From: Bacilli bacterium
GTDB lineage: Bacteria; Bacillota_I; Bacilli_A; RF39; UBA660
Direction of reading: 5' to 3'
Assembly: GCA_017625395.1 (NCBI GenBank)
Contig: JAGALD010000010.1
Span: forward strand, 1 to 33,754
Length of the DNA: 33,754 nucleotides
Below the pieces are notes generated by a model that searched no databases, was not told the origin of the DNA, and saw only the letters and a list, made by a program, of their open reading frames with translations. This document shows positions 1 to 7,678 of this stretch, in pieces. Numbering within the stretch: position 1 is the first letter of the stretch; every line of letters begins with the position of its first letter. The position numbers and the translations under genes were made by a program.

Positions 1-1
1 A

Positions 2-136
2 GATTGTGGAACAGAATTCGTTTTCACAGCTAGAGATCAAGCTTTTTATGCAGAAAAAGGTTTTACAAATGAACCAAAAAGATGTAAACCATGTCGTGAT
101 GCTAAAAAAGCTGAAAAAAGAAATAATAATCAATAA
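2..136 (+). CDS. Zinc-ribbon domain protein, C-terminal fragment (5' end outside window)
   Basis: The window opens inside a gene read in the frame beginning at base 2 and ending at TAA 134-136. The visible 44 residues contain DCGTEFVFTARDQAFY and, further on, KRCKPCRDAKK, which is the second part of the small 'probable zinc-ribbon' family: Cys pairs around an F-x-F-T-x-x-(E/D)-Q-x-F-Y core, with a basic tail. One Cys of the first CxxC is visible; its partner lies upstream of base 1. These proteins are short and of unknown function, probably binding one zinc ion. A strong terminator follows directly, so this is the last gene of its transcript and is not linked to the sporulation operon downstream. 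Seen: frame, Cys residues and tail. From the family: zinc binding. Confidence 0.75.
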   Translation, partial: DCGTEFVFTARDQAFYAEKGFTNEPKRCKPCRDAKKAEKRNNNQ

Positions 137-145
137 TAAAATTTT

Positions 146-173
146 AATCAAACCAAACGGTTTGATTTTTTTT
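146..173 (+). terminator. Rho-independent terminator of the zinc-ribbon gene
   Basis: A perfect 9-bp stem (AATCAAACC 146-154 with GGTTTGATT 159-167) closes a 4-nt AAAC loop and runs into an uninterrupted T-run to base 173. It separates the truncated first gene from the operon that starts at 220. Confidence 0.85.
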
Positions 174-199
174 GTCATTTTTCGACATATCAATATGAT
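172..199 (+). promoter_or_regulatory. Candidate sigma-A-type promoter for the SpoIIB-like/radC/mreCD/spoIVF operon
   Basis: TTGTCA (172-177) and TATGAT (194-199) are separated by 16 bp. The -35 box begins in the T-run of the preceding terminator. The first gene starts at 220 behind GGTGAT (211-216). In such an AT-rich background this match could be chance, and a sporulation sigma could also read the region; I could not recognise a sigma-E or sigma-K box with correct spacing. Confidence 0.45.
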
Positions 200-219
200 A
201 ATTTAGTATTGGTGATAAA

Positions 220-666
220 ATGAAAAAGAACTTTTGGATTCCATTAGTAATATCAGTTTTTTTAGGTTTCTTGTCTGCTCAAATTGTTTACTCAACATAT
301 AAAAAAAATTTAGAAAATTCAGAATATAATGCATATTTAATTCAAGTAGCAAGTTATAATAATAAAGAAAGTATTGATCCTGTATTTTTGGATAATACAA
401 ATTTTTTAATTATTAAAGAAGATAATATTTATAACATTTATGCAGGTATTACAACTGATTTAATGAATGCACATAAAATTAAAAATATTTATACAAAAAA
501 AGATATCGATATTGAAATAAAACCAACAGTAATTGATAATATTGAGTTTATAAGTAATCTTGAGCAATATGATATTTTAATGGAAGAAGTTGATGAAGAT
601 GAAAATGTACTTTCTATTAATGATGTTATTTTATCAAGTTATGAGGAAATGGTTTTAGGAAAATAA
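220..666 (+). CDS. SPOR-domain membrane protein, likely SpoIIB counterpart
   Basis: A 148-residue protein with one N-terminal membrane segment (about residues 7-25) followed by a compact domain at about 37-106 that reads as a SPOR fold: it opens with AYLIQVASYNN, the typical first strand (Y-x-[IV]-Q-[VL]-[GA]-x-[FY]), and continues through YNIYAGI to an IEIKP strand. SPOR domains bind septal peptidoglycan stripped of stem peptides. In B. subtilis the SPOR protein SpoIIB, a septum-localised protein of engulfment, is encoded just upstream of maf-radC-mreBCD. The same position here makes a SpoIIB role likely, although this protein is under half the length of B. subtilis SpoIIB. An acidic C-terminal stretch (DILMEEVDEDEN) has no obvious counterpart. 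The start is fixed by GGTGAT four bases upstream of the ATG. Other SPOR proteins of division remain possible. Confidence 0.6.
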   Translation: MKKNFWIPLVISVFLGFLSAQIVYSTYKKNLENSEYNAYLIQVASYNNKESIDPVFLDNTNFLIIKEDNIYNIYAGITTDLMNAHKIKNIYTKKDIDIEIKPTVIDNIEFISNLEQYDILMEEVDEDENVLSINDVILSSYEEMVLGK

Positions 667-700
667 CATTATAAGTATAAAAATATATTAGGTGATTAAA

Positions 701-1387
701 TTGAAAATAAAAGATATACCTAATAGTGAAAGACCTAGAGAAAGATTAATTGAGTATGGAAGTGCTTCTTTATCAAATGAAGAGTTATTATCGATAATTT
801 TAAGGTGTGGTACTAAAGATAAATCTGTAAAAGATTTATCTTTTGAAATTTTACAAGAGTTTAAAAATATTACTAACCTAAAAGATGTAACAATTAATAA
901 ATTAATATCTATAAAAGGAATTGGCTTAACTAAAGCAACTATTATAGTTTCAGTAGTAGAATTAGGAAAAAGAATTCTATTGAGTGACAATAAAAGTAAT
1001 ACAGTAGGATATACAAATCCAAGTGTTATATATCAAAATACAAAATATTTATTTAATGATAAAAAACAAGAATTTTTTTATTGCTTTTATTTTGATAACA
1101 AACAACACTTAATTGGAAAAGAACTTTTATTTGTTGGAACTGTCAATAAAAGTTTAGTTCATCCAAGAGAAGTATTTAAATATGCTTATTTATATTCAGC
1201 GACAAGTATAATTTGCATTCATAATCATCCAAGTGGTGATGTTAATCCATCTATTGAAGATATAGATTTAACAAATGCATTAATTGAAATTGGACATATT
1301 CAAAAGATTCCTCTTTTAGATCATATTATAATTGGAAATAATAATTATTATAGTTTTTCAGATAATGGGAAAATTAATAATAGGTGA
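701..1387 (+). CDS. radC: RadC/YsxA family JAB-domain protein
   Basis: RadC family, 228 residues. The N-terminal region has the standard opening DIPNSERPRERL and SNEELLSIILRCGT, then a helix-hairpin-helix segment (IKGIGLTKA, about 71-79). The C-terminal JAB/MPN metalloprotease-like domain carries HNHPSGD (His174, His176) and the downstream Asp187, so the metal site looks intact. Despite the old name, a direct role in DNA repair is not established. I place the start at TTG 701, with AGGTGA at 690-695 as the ribosome site. An in-frame GTG at 692 lies inside that site and would add residues not seen in the family. The gene sits between the SpoIIB-like gene and mreC, as in B. subtilis, but mreB, which normally follows radC, is missing. 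Its TGA stop overlaps the mreC ribosome site. Confidence 0.92.
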   Translation: MKIKDIPNSERPRERLIEYGSASLSNEELLSIILRCGTKDKSVKDLSFEILQEFKNITNLKDVTINKLISIKGIGLTKATIIVSVVELGKRILLSDNKSNTVGYTNPSVIYQNTKYLFNDKKQEFFYCFYFDNKQHLIGKELLFVGTVNKSLVHPREVFKYAYLYSATSIICIHNHPSGDVNPSIEDIDLTNALIEIGHIQKIPLLDHIIIGNNNYYSFSDNGKINNR

Positions 1388-1391
1388 TAGT

Positions 1392-2132
1392 ATGAAAAAA
1401 AGAAGAAAGAGAAAAAAGTCATTCGTTAACAAGAAATATTTATATATTTTTTTTATATTGCTACTTTTAGGATTAGCATATTTTGAAATAAGTAAGGGAA
1501 TTTACATAAGTGGATATTTTAAAGATATATTATTTTATCCAACAACAAAAATCGAAAACTCTTTATTTCCTATTATATTTAATGATGAATTAAAAAAAGA
1601 AAACGACGAATTAAAGAAAATGCTAGAAATAGAGAATACATTATCTAATTATGAAATATATTATGCGACAGTTATAGAAAGAAATAATGATTATTGGTAC
1701 GATACCGTTACAATAAATAAAGGCATAAAAGATGGTATAGAAAAAGGTATGGCAGTTGTAGACTCTTACGGTTTAGTAGGAAGTATTACGTCATTATCAA
1801 ATAATACCTCTGTTGTTAAATTAATTACAAACTCTAATAAATATAATGAATTCTCTGTTAAAATAAAGGGAATAAAAGAAATTAATAAAGTAATAAGTAC
1901 TTCAAATAATAAGTTGCAAATAGAAGGAATAAGTAAAGATTTACAAGTAAAAGTAGGAGATAAAATAATTACAAATGGATTAAGTAATAAATTCCCAAGT
2001 GGATTATTAATAGGAGAAATAATATCTTTAGAAGAAGACTATTATGGTATAAGTAATAAAGCCATAGTAAAACCTGCCGCGAATATCGAAAATTTAAGAT
2101 TTGTAGCTGTATTAAAAAGAGGAACATTATGA
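1392..2132 (+). CDS. mreC: Rod shape-determining protein MreC
   Basis: MreC, 246 residues, slightly short for the family. A very basic N-terminus (KKRRKRKK) precedes a single membrane segment (about 16-32), a coiled coil (about 62-84, DELKKENDELKKMLEIEN) and the extracytoplasmic beta-barrel domain, which has the family phrases YATVIERN, INKGIKDGIEKGMAVV and GLVGSI. MreC is a bitopic scaffold that links MreD, RodA/PBP2 and MreB in the elongasome and activates PBP2. The start is ATG 1392, four bases after AGGTGAT. An in-frame ATG at 1332 lies inside radC and would put a non-family extension before the basic segment. It overlaps mreD by ATGA. No mreB lies upstream in its usual place, so MreC/MreD must work with a distant MreB or without one. 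Confidence 0.9.
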   Translation: MKKRRKRKKSFVNKKYLYIFFILLLLGLAYFEISKGIYISGYFKDILFYPTTKIENSLFPIIFNDELKKENDELKKMLEIENTLSNYEIYYATVIERNNDYWYDTVTINKGIKDGIEKGMAVVDSYGLVGSITSLSNNTSVVKLITNSNKYNEFSVKIKGIKEINKVISTSNNKLQIEGISKDLQVKVGDKIITNGLSNKFPSGLLIGEIISLEEDYYGISNKAIVKPAANIENLRFVAVLKRGTL

Positions 2133-2599
2133 TTATATTAGGACTTGTTTCAATTGTACTTGATTTAATTATTTTAAATGTTTCTCCATATACTATTAAT
2201 AATATTACAAGTCTATTTCCAATGTTAACATTCGTATATATAATTTCTATGTTTTACTTTTCTAAAAAAGTTGATATTACTTATTACGTAATTATTTTTT
2301 TATATTTATTAATTGGCAATAATATTTTTCTACCTTTAATGGGACTTATTTTACTACATTATCTTATTACAAAATATAAGGCGTATTTTAAAATAAATAT
2401 TTTTTCATACTTGCTTTTAGTAACACTATCTATAGCAATTTTTGATATATTCACATTTTTTATCTTGGTATTATTTAATAGTTTACAATTTAATATTTAT
2501 TATCTTTCATATAAAATAATAAACAGTATTATATTAAATATTTCTTATGGTATTCTATTATATTTTTTATTTCCAGTTCTAACATCTAACAAAAATTAA
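2129..2599 (+). CDS. mreD: Rod shape-determining protein MreD
   Basis: A 156-residue, almost wholly hydrophobic protein with about five membrane segments and little sequence conservation, as is usual for MreD (about 160-175 residues). The identification rests mainly on position: it starts inside the mreC stop codon (ATGA overlap, translational coupling) and lies before spoIVFA. The acidic residue early in the first helix region (VLDLIILN) and the hydrophobic periodicity fit MreD. It would act in the membrane with MreC during cell-wall elongation, and possibly in asymmetric septation or engulfment given the sporulation genes in the same operon. Confidence 0.8.
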   Translation: MIILGLVSIVLDLIILNVSPYTINNITSLFPMLTFVYIISMFYFSKKVDITYYVIIFLYLLIGNNIFLPLMGLILLHYLITKYKAYFKINIFSYLLLVTLSIAIFDIFTFFILVLFNSLQFNIYYLSYKIINSIILNISYGILLYFLFPVLTSNKN

Positions 2600-2622
2600 T
2601 AATTATTATTAGAGATGATAAT

Positions 2623-3225
2623 ATGGATGAATATAAAAGTTTAAATAAGTATTTAAACAAAAATAAAGAAAAACCTAAAAGTGAATTTGATAAACATCTT
2701 AATGCATTTATTAGTAAAGTATTAATATCATGTATTTTATTTATTGCATTCTTAATAGCTAATAAAATAAATACAAGTACTAAAGATATAATTTATGAAA
2801 ATGTATATAATAAATCTTTTTCTTTTGCAATAGTAAACAATTGGTATAAAGAAAAATTTGGTGATGTTTTTCCTTTTGAGAGTATTTTTTCAAATACACA
2901 ACCAGTTTTTAGTGAAAAATTAATATATGAATCAGCAAACTTATATAAAGAAGGGGTATCTTTAAAAGTAACACCTAATTATTTAGTACCAATATTAGAA
3001 AATGGAATTGTAATATATATTGGTGAAAAGGAAGAGTATGGTAATACGGTAATCGTTCAACAAGAAAATGGAATTGATGTATGGTATTCAAATGTTAATA
3101 TCTCAAACATTGAAATGTATGACTATGTAAGTAAGGGAAGTTTTATTGGAGAAGTTAATGGAGATAACTTGTATTTAGTATTTCAAAAAGATGGTAAATT
3201 TTTAGATTATAAAAAATATGTTTAA
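2623..3225 (+). CDS. spoIVFA: SpoIVFA-like regulator of SpoIVFB (degenerate LytM/M23 domain)
   Basis: A 200-residue protein with a charged cytoplasmic N-terminus (about 1-28), one membrane segment (about 31-47) and a C-terminal half that reads as an M23/LytM beta-fold (LVPILENGIVIYIGEKEEYG...TVIVQQENGIDVWYSN...GSFIGEVNGDNLYLVFQKDG). The catalytic HxxxD and HxH motifs of M23 peptidases are absent, as in B. subtilis SpoIVFA. In that organism SpoIVFA sits in the outer forespore membrane, holds SpoIVFB inactive together with BofA, and is cut by SpoIVB to start sigma-K processing. The 8-base overlap with spoIVFB (3218-3225) supports the pairing. It is shorter than the B. subtilis protein (264 residues), mainly at the N-terminus. 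The remote alternative is another inactive LytM protein. Confidence 0.72.
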   Translation: MDEYKSLNKYLNKNKEKPKSEFDKHLNAFISKVLISCILFIAFLIANKINTSTKDIIYENVYNKSFSFAIVNNWYKEKFGDVFPFESIFSNTQPVFSEKLIYESANLYKEGVSLKVTPNYLVPILENGIVIYIGEKEEYGNTVIVQQENGIDVWYSNVNISNIEMYDYVSKGSFIGEVNGDNLYLVFQKDGKFLDYKKYV

Positions 3226-3949
3226 AAGTATATATATTCATCCATTAACTTATTTATTAATTATTATTGCAATGATCACGGCAAATTTTAAAAAAATAAT
3301 AATCTATATGTCCTTAATATTTGTACATGAATTAGGTCATTTTTTAACAGCAAAGTACTATAGATGGAACACGGATAAAATATACATATATCCATTAGGT
3401 GGAATTACTAGATTCAATGACTTGATTAATAAATCATTAAAAGAAGAATTAATTATTATTCTCATGGGGCCATTATTTCAAATAATATTTTTTTTAATAC
3501 TTGTTTGCTTTAAAGTAGAAAATATAGCTTTTTTTAATTGGACACTATTACTATTTAATTTATTACCAATTTATCCGTTAGATGGAGGAAAAATATTAAA
3601 TATTTTATTAGCATGTCTACTACCATATAAAACAAGTTATATTATCACCATTCACATAGCATTTATATCTTATTTTTTACTTTTTATATTTATAATTATT
3701 AATTATAAATCTTTATTTTTATTTATTATATTAATATCATTAGTATTTAAAATAATGGATGAATACTCCAAAAGAAATTATTACTTTAATAAATTTCTTT
3801 TAGAAAGATACCTTAATAATTATAGATATAAAAAAATAAAGTATATAACTACAATAAATTCAATGTCACGCGAAAAAACACATTTTATATTAAGTGATAA
3901 TAGAGTTTATACGGAAAAAGAAATATTAAAAAAATATTTTAAGTTATAA
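3218..3949 (+). CDS. spoIVFB: SpoIVFB-type intramembrane (site-2) metalloprotease
   Basis: A 243-residue polytopic membrane protein of peptidase family M50. The zinc motif HELGH is at residues 37-41 inside a membrane helix, and the third zinc ligand is Asp122 in LLPIYPLDGGK. The conserved YPLGG loop and GP (LMGPLFQ) are also present. SpoIVFB cleaves the pro-sequence of sigma-K in the outer forespore membrane late in sporulation. The start codon lies within the last codons of spoIVFA, so translation of the two is coupled. The C-terminal part after the last helix (YKKIKYITTINSMSRE...TEKEILKKYF) is a short form of the CBS-like cytoplasmic domain of B. subtilis SpoIVFB (288 residues). A likely substrate gene, sigK, lies 1.5 kb downstream. 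No terminator is evident after it. Confidence 0.88.
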   Translation: MFKSIYIHPLTYLLIIIAMITANFKKIIIYMSLIFVHELGHFLTAKYYRWNTDKIYIYPLGGITRFNDLINKSLKEELIIILMGPLFQIIFFLILVCFKVENIAFFNWTLLLFNLLPIYPLDGGKILNILLACLLPYKTSYIITIHIAFISYFLLFIFIIINYKSLFLFIILISLVFKIMDEYSKRNYYFNKFLLERYLNNYRYKKIKYITTINSMSREKTHFILSDNRVYTEKEILKKYFKL

Positions 3950-4002
3950 ATATATTTTGTTTCAGAAAAATAATTGTTTCATATATTACACTAGGTGAAG
4001 TT

Positions 4003-5415
4003 ATGAAAAATTTATTTGATTTATATTTTGTGGATACGGCAGTTCAGGATATTAAAACAAATTCGAAAGAAGTTGGGCAAAATGATTTATTTGCATGCAC
4101 AAAAGGAATCAATGTTGATAGACATAATTATATTGATGAAGCAATTGATAACGGTGCAAAGTTTTTGGTAGTATCAAAAGGAAAAGGATATAAAGTTCCA
4201 TATGTAAAAGTAAAAAATGTTGCAAAAGAAATAATAAATATTTCGAAGTATTTATATAATAATGCCAAAAATATAAATCTAATTGCTGTTACTGGAACTG
4301 ATGGTAAAACAACTACTGCATCAATAATAAAAGATATGTTAGGACAAGACTTATGTGGATACATTGGAACTAATGGAATAACTGGAAAATACATTAAAGC
4401 AAATAGTAACAACACAACACCATCAATAGAAGTAATCTATAAATATTTAAATAAATTTTATGAAGAAGGATTAAAATACGCAAGTATTGAAGCATCAAGT
4501 GAAGGTATGCTTTACAATAGAATGGAAAGTTTATCTTTTAAAATAGCAATTTTAACTAACTTTACAGAGGACCATTTAAATGTACACAAGAATCTAAATA
4601 ATTATTTAAAGTGTAAAAGAAAAGTATTTTCCAAGCTAGATAAAGATGGAACTGCAATATTGAATAGAGATGATCCATTTTATTTTAAATTTAGAAAATC
4701 ATGCAAAGCAAAAGTAATAACATATGGAAAAAACAAAAAAAGTACATTACAAATATTAAATTACGAAGAAAATTATAGAATGACAAAAATAACCTATTTA
4801 TACAACAAGAAAAAATATTATATAGAAAGCCCATTACTAGGGGAGTTTAATGTTTATAATTTAAGTGCAGCAATATGTGCATTAATATCTTTAGGATATA
4901 AATTTCAAGATATAAGAAAAAAAGTCTTAAATATTAAAAATCCAATGGGAAGATGTGAATTTTTAGATTATAAAACTAATTATAAAATTTTAATTGATTA
5001 TGCACATACTGAAAATGGCATAAGAAACATTTTAACATATTTACAAAGTATTAAAAAAAATAAAATAATAACTGTAGTAGGATCAGCTGGTGGAAGAGAA
5101 AAAGAGAAAAGAAAAGGAATGGGCAAATATGCTCAAAGCCTATCGGATATCGTCATATATACAATGGATGATCCTAGATATGAGAATGTTTTGGATATAA
5201 TCAATGATTTAAAAGATACAAGTAAACAAAATTATTTAATTGAACCAAATAGAAGTATTGCCATAAAAAAAGCACTTGATATGGCTAAAGAAGATGATAT
5301 TATAGCAATACTTGGAAAAGGAAGAGATAATTATATGGCTATTAATGATCAAAAAATATTTTATAGTGATATTTTGGTACTAGATGACTATTTTAAAAAA
5401 ATTAATAAGAAATAA
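4003..5415 (+). CDS. murE: UDP-MurNAc-tripeptide synthetase MurE
   Basis: MurE Mur ligase, 470 residues, cytoplasmic, adding the third stem-peptide residue to UDP-MurNAc-L-Ala-D-Glu. Order of domains: N-terminal UDP-binding domain (SKEVGQNDLFACTKG), central ATPase domain with P-loop VTGTDGKTTT (about 96-105; most MurE have GTNGKTT), the Lys to be carbamylated in KCKRKVF (about 203-209), and the C-terminal domain from ILIDYAHTENGI on. The residue-selecting motif is DDPR (389-392). Meso-DAP enzymes usually have DNPR, while Lys enzymes such as that of S. aureus lack the Arg; the Lys-using Thermotoga maritima enzyme also has DDPR, so the diamino acid cannot be settled here. Start at ATG 4003 with AGGTGA (3993-3998). 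The 53-bp gap before it shows no convincing promoter, so it may be read with the spoIVF operon. Confidence 0.92.
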   Translation: MKNLFDLYFVDTAVQDIKTNSKEVGQNDLFACTKGINVDRHNYIDEAIDNGAKFLVVSKGKGYKVPYVKVKNVAKEIINISKYLYNNAKNINLIAVTGTDGKTTTASIIKDMLGQDLCGYIGTNGITGKYIKANSNNTTPSIEVIYKYLNKFYEEGLKYASIEASSEGMLYNRMESLSFKIAILTNFTEDHLNVHKNLNNYLKCKRKVFSKLDKDGTAILNRDDPFYFKFRKSCKAKVITYGKNKKSTLQILNYEENYRMTKITYLYNKKKYYIESPLLGEFNVYNLSAAICALISLGYKFQDIRKKVLNIKNPMGRCEFLDYKTNYKILIDYAHTENGIRNILTYLQSIKKNKIITVVGSAGGREKEKRKGMGKYAQSLSDIVIYTMDDPRYENVLDIINDLKDTSKQNYLIEPNRSIAIKKALDMAKEDDIIAILGKGRDNYMAINDQKIFYSDILVLDDYFKKINKK

Positions 5416-5458
5416 TTTATATTTAAATCAAAGACATATAATTTAATAGGAGGATTAT

Positions 5459-6151
5459 ATGTTTTTAAAATTATTAGAAAAACTAAAAAGTTTATTTATT
5501 TTTACAACAAGCTACTCAAATAATGTCTTTTTAGATCCGCTTACAAACGAAGAAGAAGAAGAATGTATAAAAAAGGCAAATATGGGAGATAAACTTGCTA
5601 GAAATAAACTTATTGAACATAACTTAAGATTAGTAGCCCACATAGTAAAAAAGTTTGATTATAAGAATGTTGATCAAGATGATTTAATAAGTATCGGTAC
5701 TATTGGACTTATCAAGGGAGTAGATTCTTTTTCGAAAAGTCATGGTACTAAAATCACAACTTATTGTGCTAGATGTATAGAAAACGAAATACTAATGTAT
5801 TTTAGAAGCAACAACAAGACAAATAAAAATATTTCAATTAATGAATCAATTGGATATGATAAAGAAGGAAATGAAATAACTATTTTAGATATATTAAAAA
5901 TTCCAAGTCCTGATTTTGTAGAAGAAATAAATGAAAAAGATAATGTAAAATTACTTAAAGAATACATAAAGATATTAACACCAAGAGAAAAAAATATTTT
6001 AATAAAAAGGTATGGACTTAATAACACAAATGAGATGACACAAAAAGAAATTGCTCATGAACTTAAAATTTCAAGAAGTTATGTCTCAAGAATTGAGAAA
6101 AGAGCACTTATGAAAATATTAAGAGAATTTATGAAGAATAATAGGACATAA
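5459..6151 (+). CDS. sigK: Sporulation sigma factor SigK with intact pro-sequence
   Basis: A 230-residue sigma-70 family protein. Region 2 carries LVAHIVKKFDYKNVDQDD and LISIGTIGLIKGVDSF, and region 4.2 ends in ISRSYVSRIEKRALMK. These phrases, plus IGYDKEGNEITILDIL in the linker, match sigma-K rather than sigma-E (which has LVVYIARKF and SYISRLEKR). The first 18 residues (MFLKLLEKLKSLFIFTTS) are hydrophobic and basic and precede YSNNVF; in B. subtilis, pro-sigma-K is cut before YVKNNAF, so the predicted cut here is Ser18/Tyr19. Mature sigma-K would direct late mother-cell genes for coat and cortex. The gene is continuous, with no skin-type element splitting it. A strong AGGAGG lies seven bases upstream of the ATG. 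SpoIVFA and SpoIVFB, the processing pair, are encoded just upstream with only murE between. Confidence 0.92.
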   Translation: MFLKLLEKLKSLFIFTTSYSNNVFLDPLTNEEEEECIKKANMGDKLARNKLIEHNLRLVAHIVKKFDYKNVDQDDLISIGTIGLIKGVDSFSKSHGTKITTYCARCIENEILMYFRSNNKTNKNISINESIGYDKEGNEITILDILKIPSPDFVEEINEKDNVKLLKEYIKILTPREKNILIKRYGLNNTNEMTQKEIAHELKISRSYVSRIEKRALMKILREFMKNNRT

Positions 6152-6176
6152 TAAGTTTTTATTATGGACTTTTTTT
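6147..6176 (+). terminator. Terminator after sigK
   Basis: CATAATAA (6147-6154) pairs with TTATTATG (6159-6166) around a GTTT loop, followed after GAC by seven T. The 5' arm contains the sigK stop codon. The stem is AT-rich and so weaker than others in the window. Confidence 0.6.
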
Positions 6177-6193
6177 CTATATACAAGTATAAT
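6165..6193 (+). promoter_or_regulatory. Candidate promoter for the deacetylase/cadherin-like pair
   Basis: TGGACT (6165-6170) and a perfect TATAAT (6188-6193) are 17 bp apart. The -35 box overlaps the sigK terminator. The next gene starts at 6219. Confidence 0.5.
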
Positions 6194-6218
6194 TAGTATG
6201 AATATACGAGGTATTTGT

Positions 6219-7667
6219 ATGATAGAAAGTAACATTAATAAAGAGGATGAAAAAAAGAAAAAAATATTTAATAAAAAACCTATATTAATAATTATCGCGT
6301 TTTCCATTCCTTTTTTATGCTTTTTGATATATATTTTTTTATCTCCTAATTTAAGTTTAATTGGTGAGAGTGATATAAAGATAGAGTATGGTAAAAATTA
6401 TTTAGAAAAAGGATATATTGCAACTTATTTAGGACAAGATATAACAAATAAAGTTTGGATTGAAGGAAATGTTGATAATAATAAAATTGGAAAATATAAG
6501 TTAACATATAAAGTAAAAAAGAACAATATTACTGTTAAACGATCAAGAAATATAACCATAGTTGACCAAGAAAAACCAGTTATTAATTTAGTAGGTAATC
6601 AAGAAATAAAATTATGTCCAAGTGCCAAATTCGTTGAACCAGGATATAGTGCATCGGACAACTATGATGGTGACCTAACTGAAAATGTAGTAGTAAAAAC
6701 TAATGAAGACGAAGTTATATACGAAGTATCAGATAGTAGTAATAATAAAACATCAGTAAAAAGAAAAATAGAGATTGATGATACAGACTCTCCAATATTA
6801 AAACTTGAAAAAGGGACTGATTATTATATATTATTAGGAAATAATTATATAGAACCAGGATATAATGCATTTGATAATTGTGATGGAAATTTAACAAATA
6901 ATGTTGTTATAACTGGAACAGTTGATACTAGTAAGATAGGAAATTATCAAATTTTATATGAGGTAGCTGATTCCAAAGGAAATAAGAGTAGTGTAACAAG
7001 AAATGTATTTGTAATTAAAGAAGATGTTCCAATTAAAGGAGCAATTTATCTTACATTTGATGATGGACCTAGTTCATCTATTACGCCACAAATTTTAGAA
7101 ATATTAAAAGAAAAAGATGTTAAAGCAACATTCTTTGTAATTAATAAATCAGATAGCTTAAATTATTTAATAAAACAGGCTCATGATGAAGGACATACCA
7201 TAGCACTTCACAGCATGACTCATAATTACAAAAAAATATATAGCAGCAAAGAAGGATATTTTGATGATTTGAATCAAATAAGTAATAAAGTGGAAAAAAT
7301 AACAGGTGTTAAATCACAAATTATAAGATTTCCTGGTGGAGGAAGTAATACAATCAGCAAACGTTATTCAAAAGGTATAATGAAAATATTGACTAGGGAA
7401 GTATTAAATAAAGGATATCATTATTTTGATTGGAATATTGATAGTGGTGATGCTGGAAATTCAAAGACAAGTGATGATGTATATAAAAATGTTGTAAACA
7501 ATTTAAGTAAAAATCGTGCAAATGTTGTACTTCTTCATGATTTTGAAAATAATTATAAGACATTAAACGCATTAAGTGATATAATTGATTATGGAAAAGC
7601 TAATGGATATAAGTTTTTAGCAATAGATATGACTACAGCAATGGTTAGACATTCGGTAAAAAACTAG
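6219..7667 (+). CDS. Membrane-anchored polysaccharide deacetylase with three Ig-like repeats
   Basis: 482 residues. A charged N-terminus (NKEDEKKKK) and one membrane segment (about 21-43) with no cleavage site put the rest outside the cell. Three Ig-like units of the DUF5011 kind follow (about 45-116, 118-187, 190-267), marked by repeats such as FVEPGYSASDNYDGDLT and YIEPGYNAFDNCDGNLT. The C-terminal NodB domain (about 273-470) has all carbohydrate esterase 4 motifs: TFDDGP (279-284; Asp281 base, Asp282 metal), HSMTH (331-335), RFPGG (370-374), DWNIDSGD and LLHD (438-441). It should remove acetyl groups from an N-acetylated glycan, most likely peptidoglycan GlcNAc. The Ig units probably act as a spacer or wall binder. 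The start is ATG 6219 behind GAGGT; the in-frame ATG at 6198 lacks a ribosome site. It is followed 11 bp later by the cadherin-like gene. Confidence 0.88.
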   Translation: MIESNINKEDEKKKKIFNKKPILIIIAFSIPFLCFLIYIFLSPNLSLIGESDIKIEYGKNYLEKGYIATYLGQDITNKVWIEGNVDNNKIGKYKLTYKVKKNNITVKRSRNITIVDQEKPVINLVGNQEIKLCPSAKFVEPGYSASDNYDGDLTENVVVKTNEDEVIYEVSDSSNNKTSVKRKIEIDDTDSPILKLEKGTDYYILLGNNYIEPGYNAFDNCDGNLTNNVVITGTVDTSKIGNYQILYEVADSKGNKSSVTRNVFVIKEDVPIKGAIYLTFDDGPSSSITPQILEILKEKDVKATFFVINKSDSLNYLIKQAHDEGHTIALHSMTHNYKKIYSSKEGYFDDLNQISNKVEKITGVKSQIIRFPGGGSNTISKRYSKGIMKILTREVLNKGYHYFDWNIDSGDAGNSKTSDDVYKNVVNNLSKNRANVVLLHDFENNYKTLNALSDIIDYGKANGYKFLAIDMTTAMVRHSVKN

Positions 7668-7678
7668 GAGGAGTTTAA

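Noticed and set aside
6-206. Open frame of 66 codons at the window start
   Set aside because: It overlaps the zinc-ribbon coding frame and runs through the terminator; no ribosome site and low-complexity product.
2130-2132. Use of TGA as Trp (mycoplasma code), suspected from the extreme AT content
   Set aside because: TGA ends radC, mreC and the 14333 gene where family length ends, and Trp residues are TGG.
5419-5442. Possible sigma-E promoter before sigK (ATATT and CATATAAT)
   Set aside because: The spacing is 11 bp, shorter than the 14-15 bp expected, and such strings are common in this AT-rich DNA.
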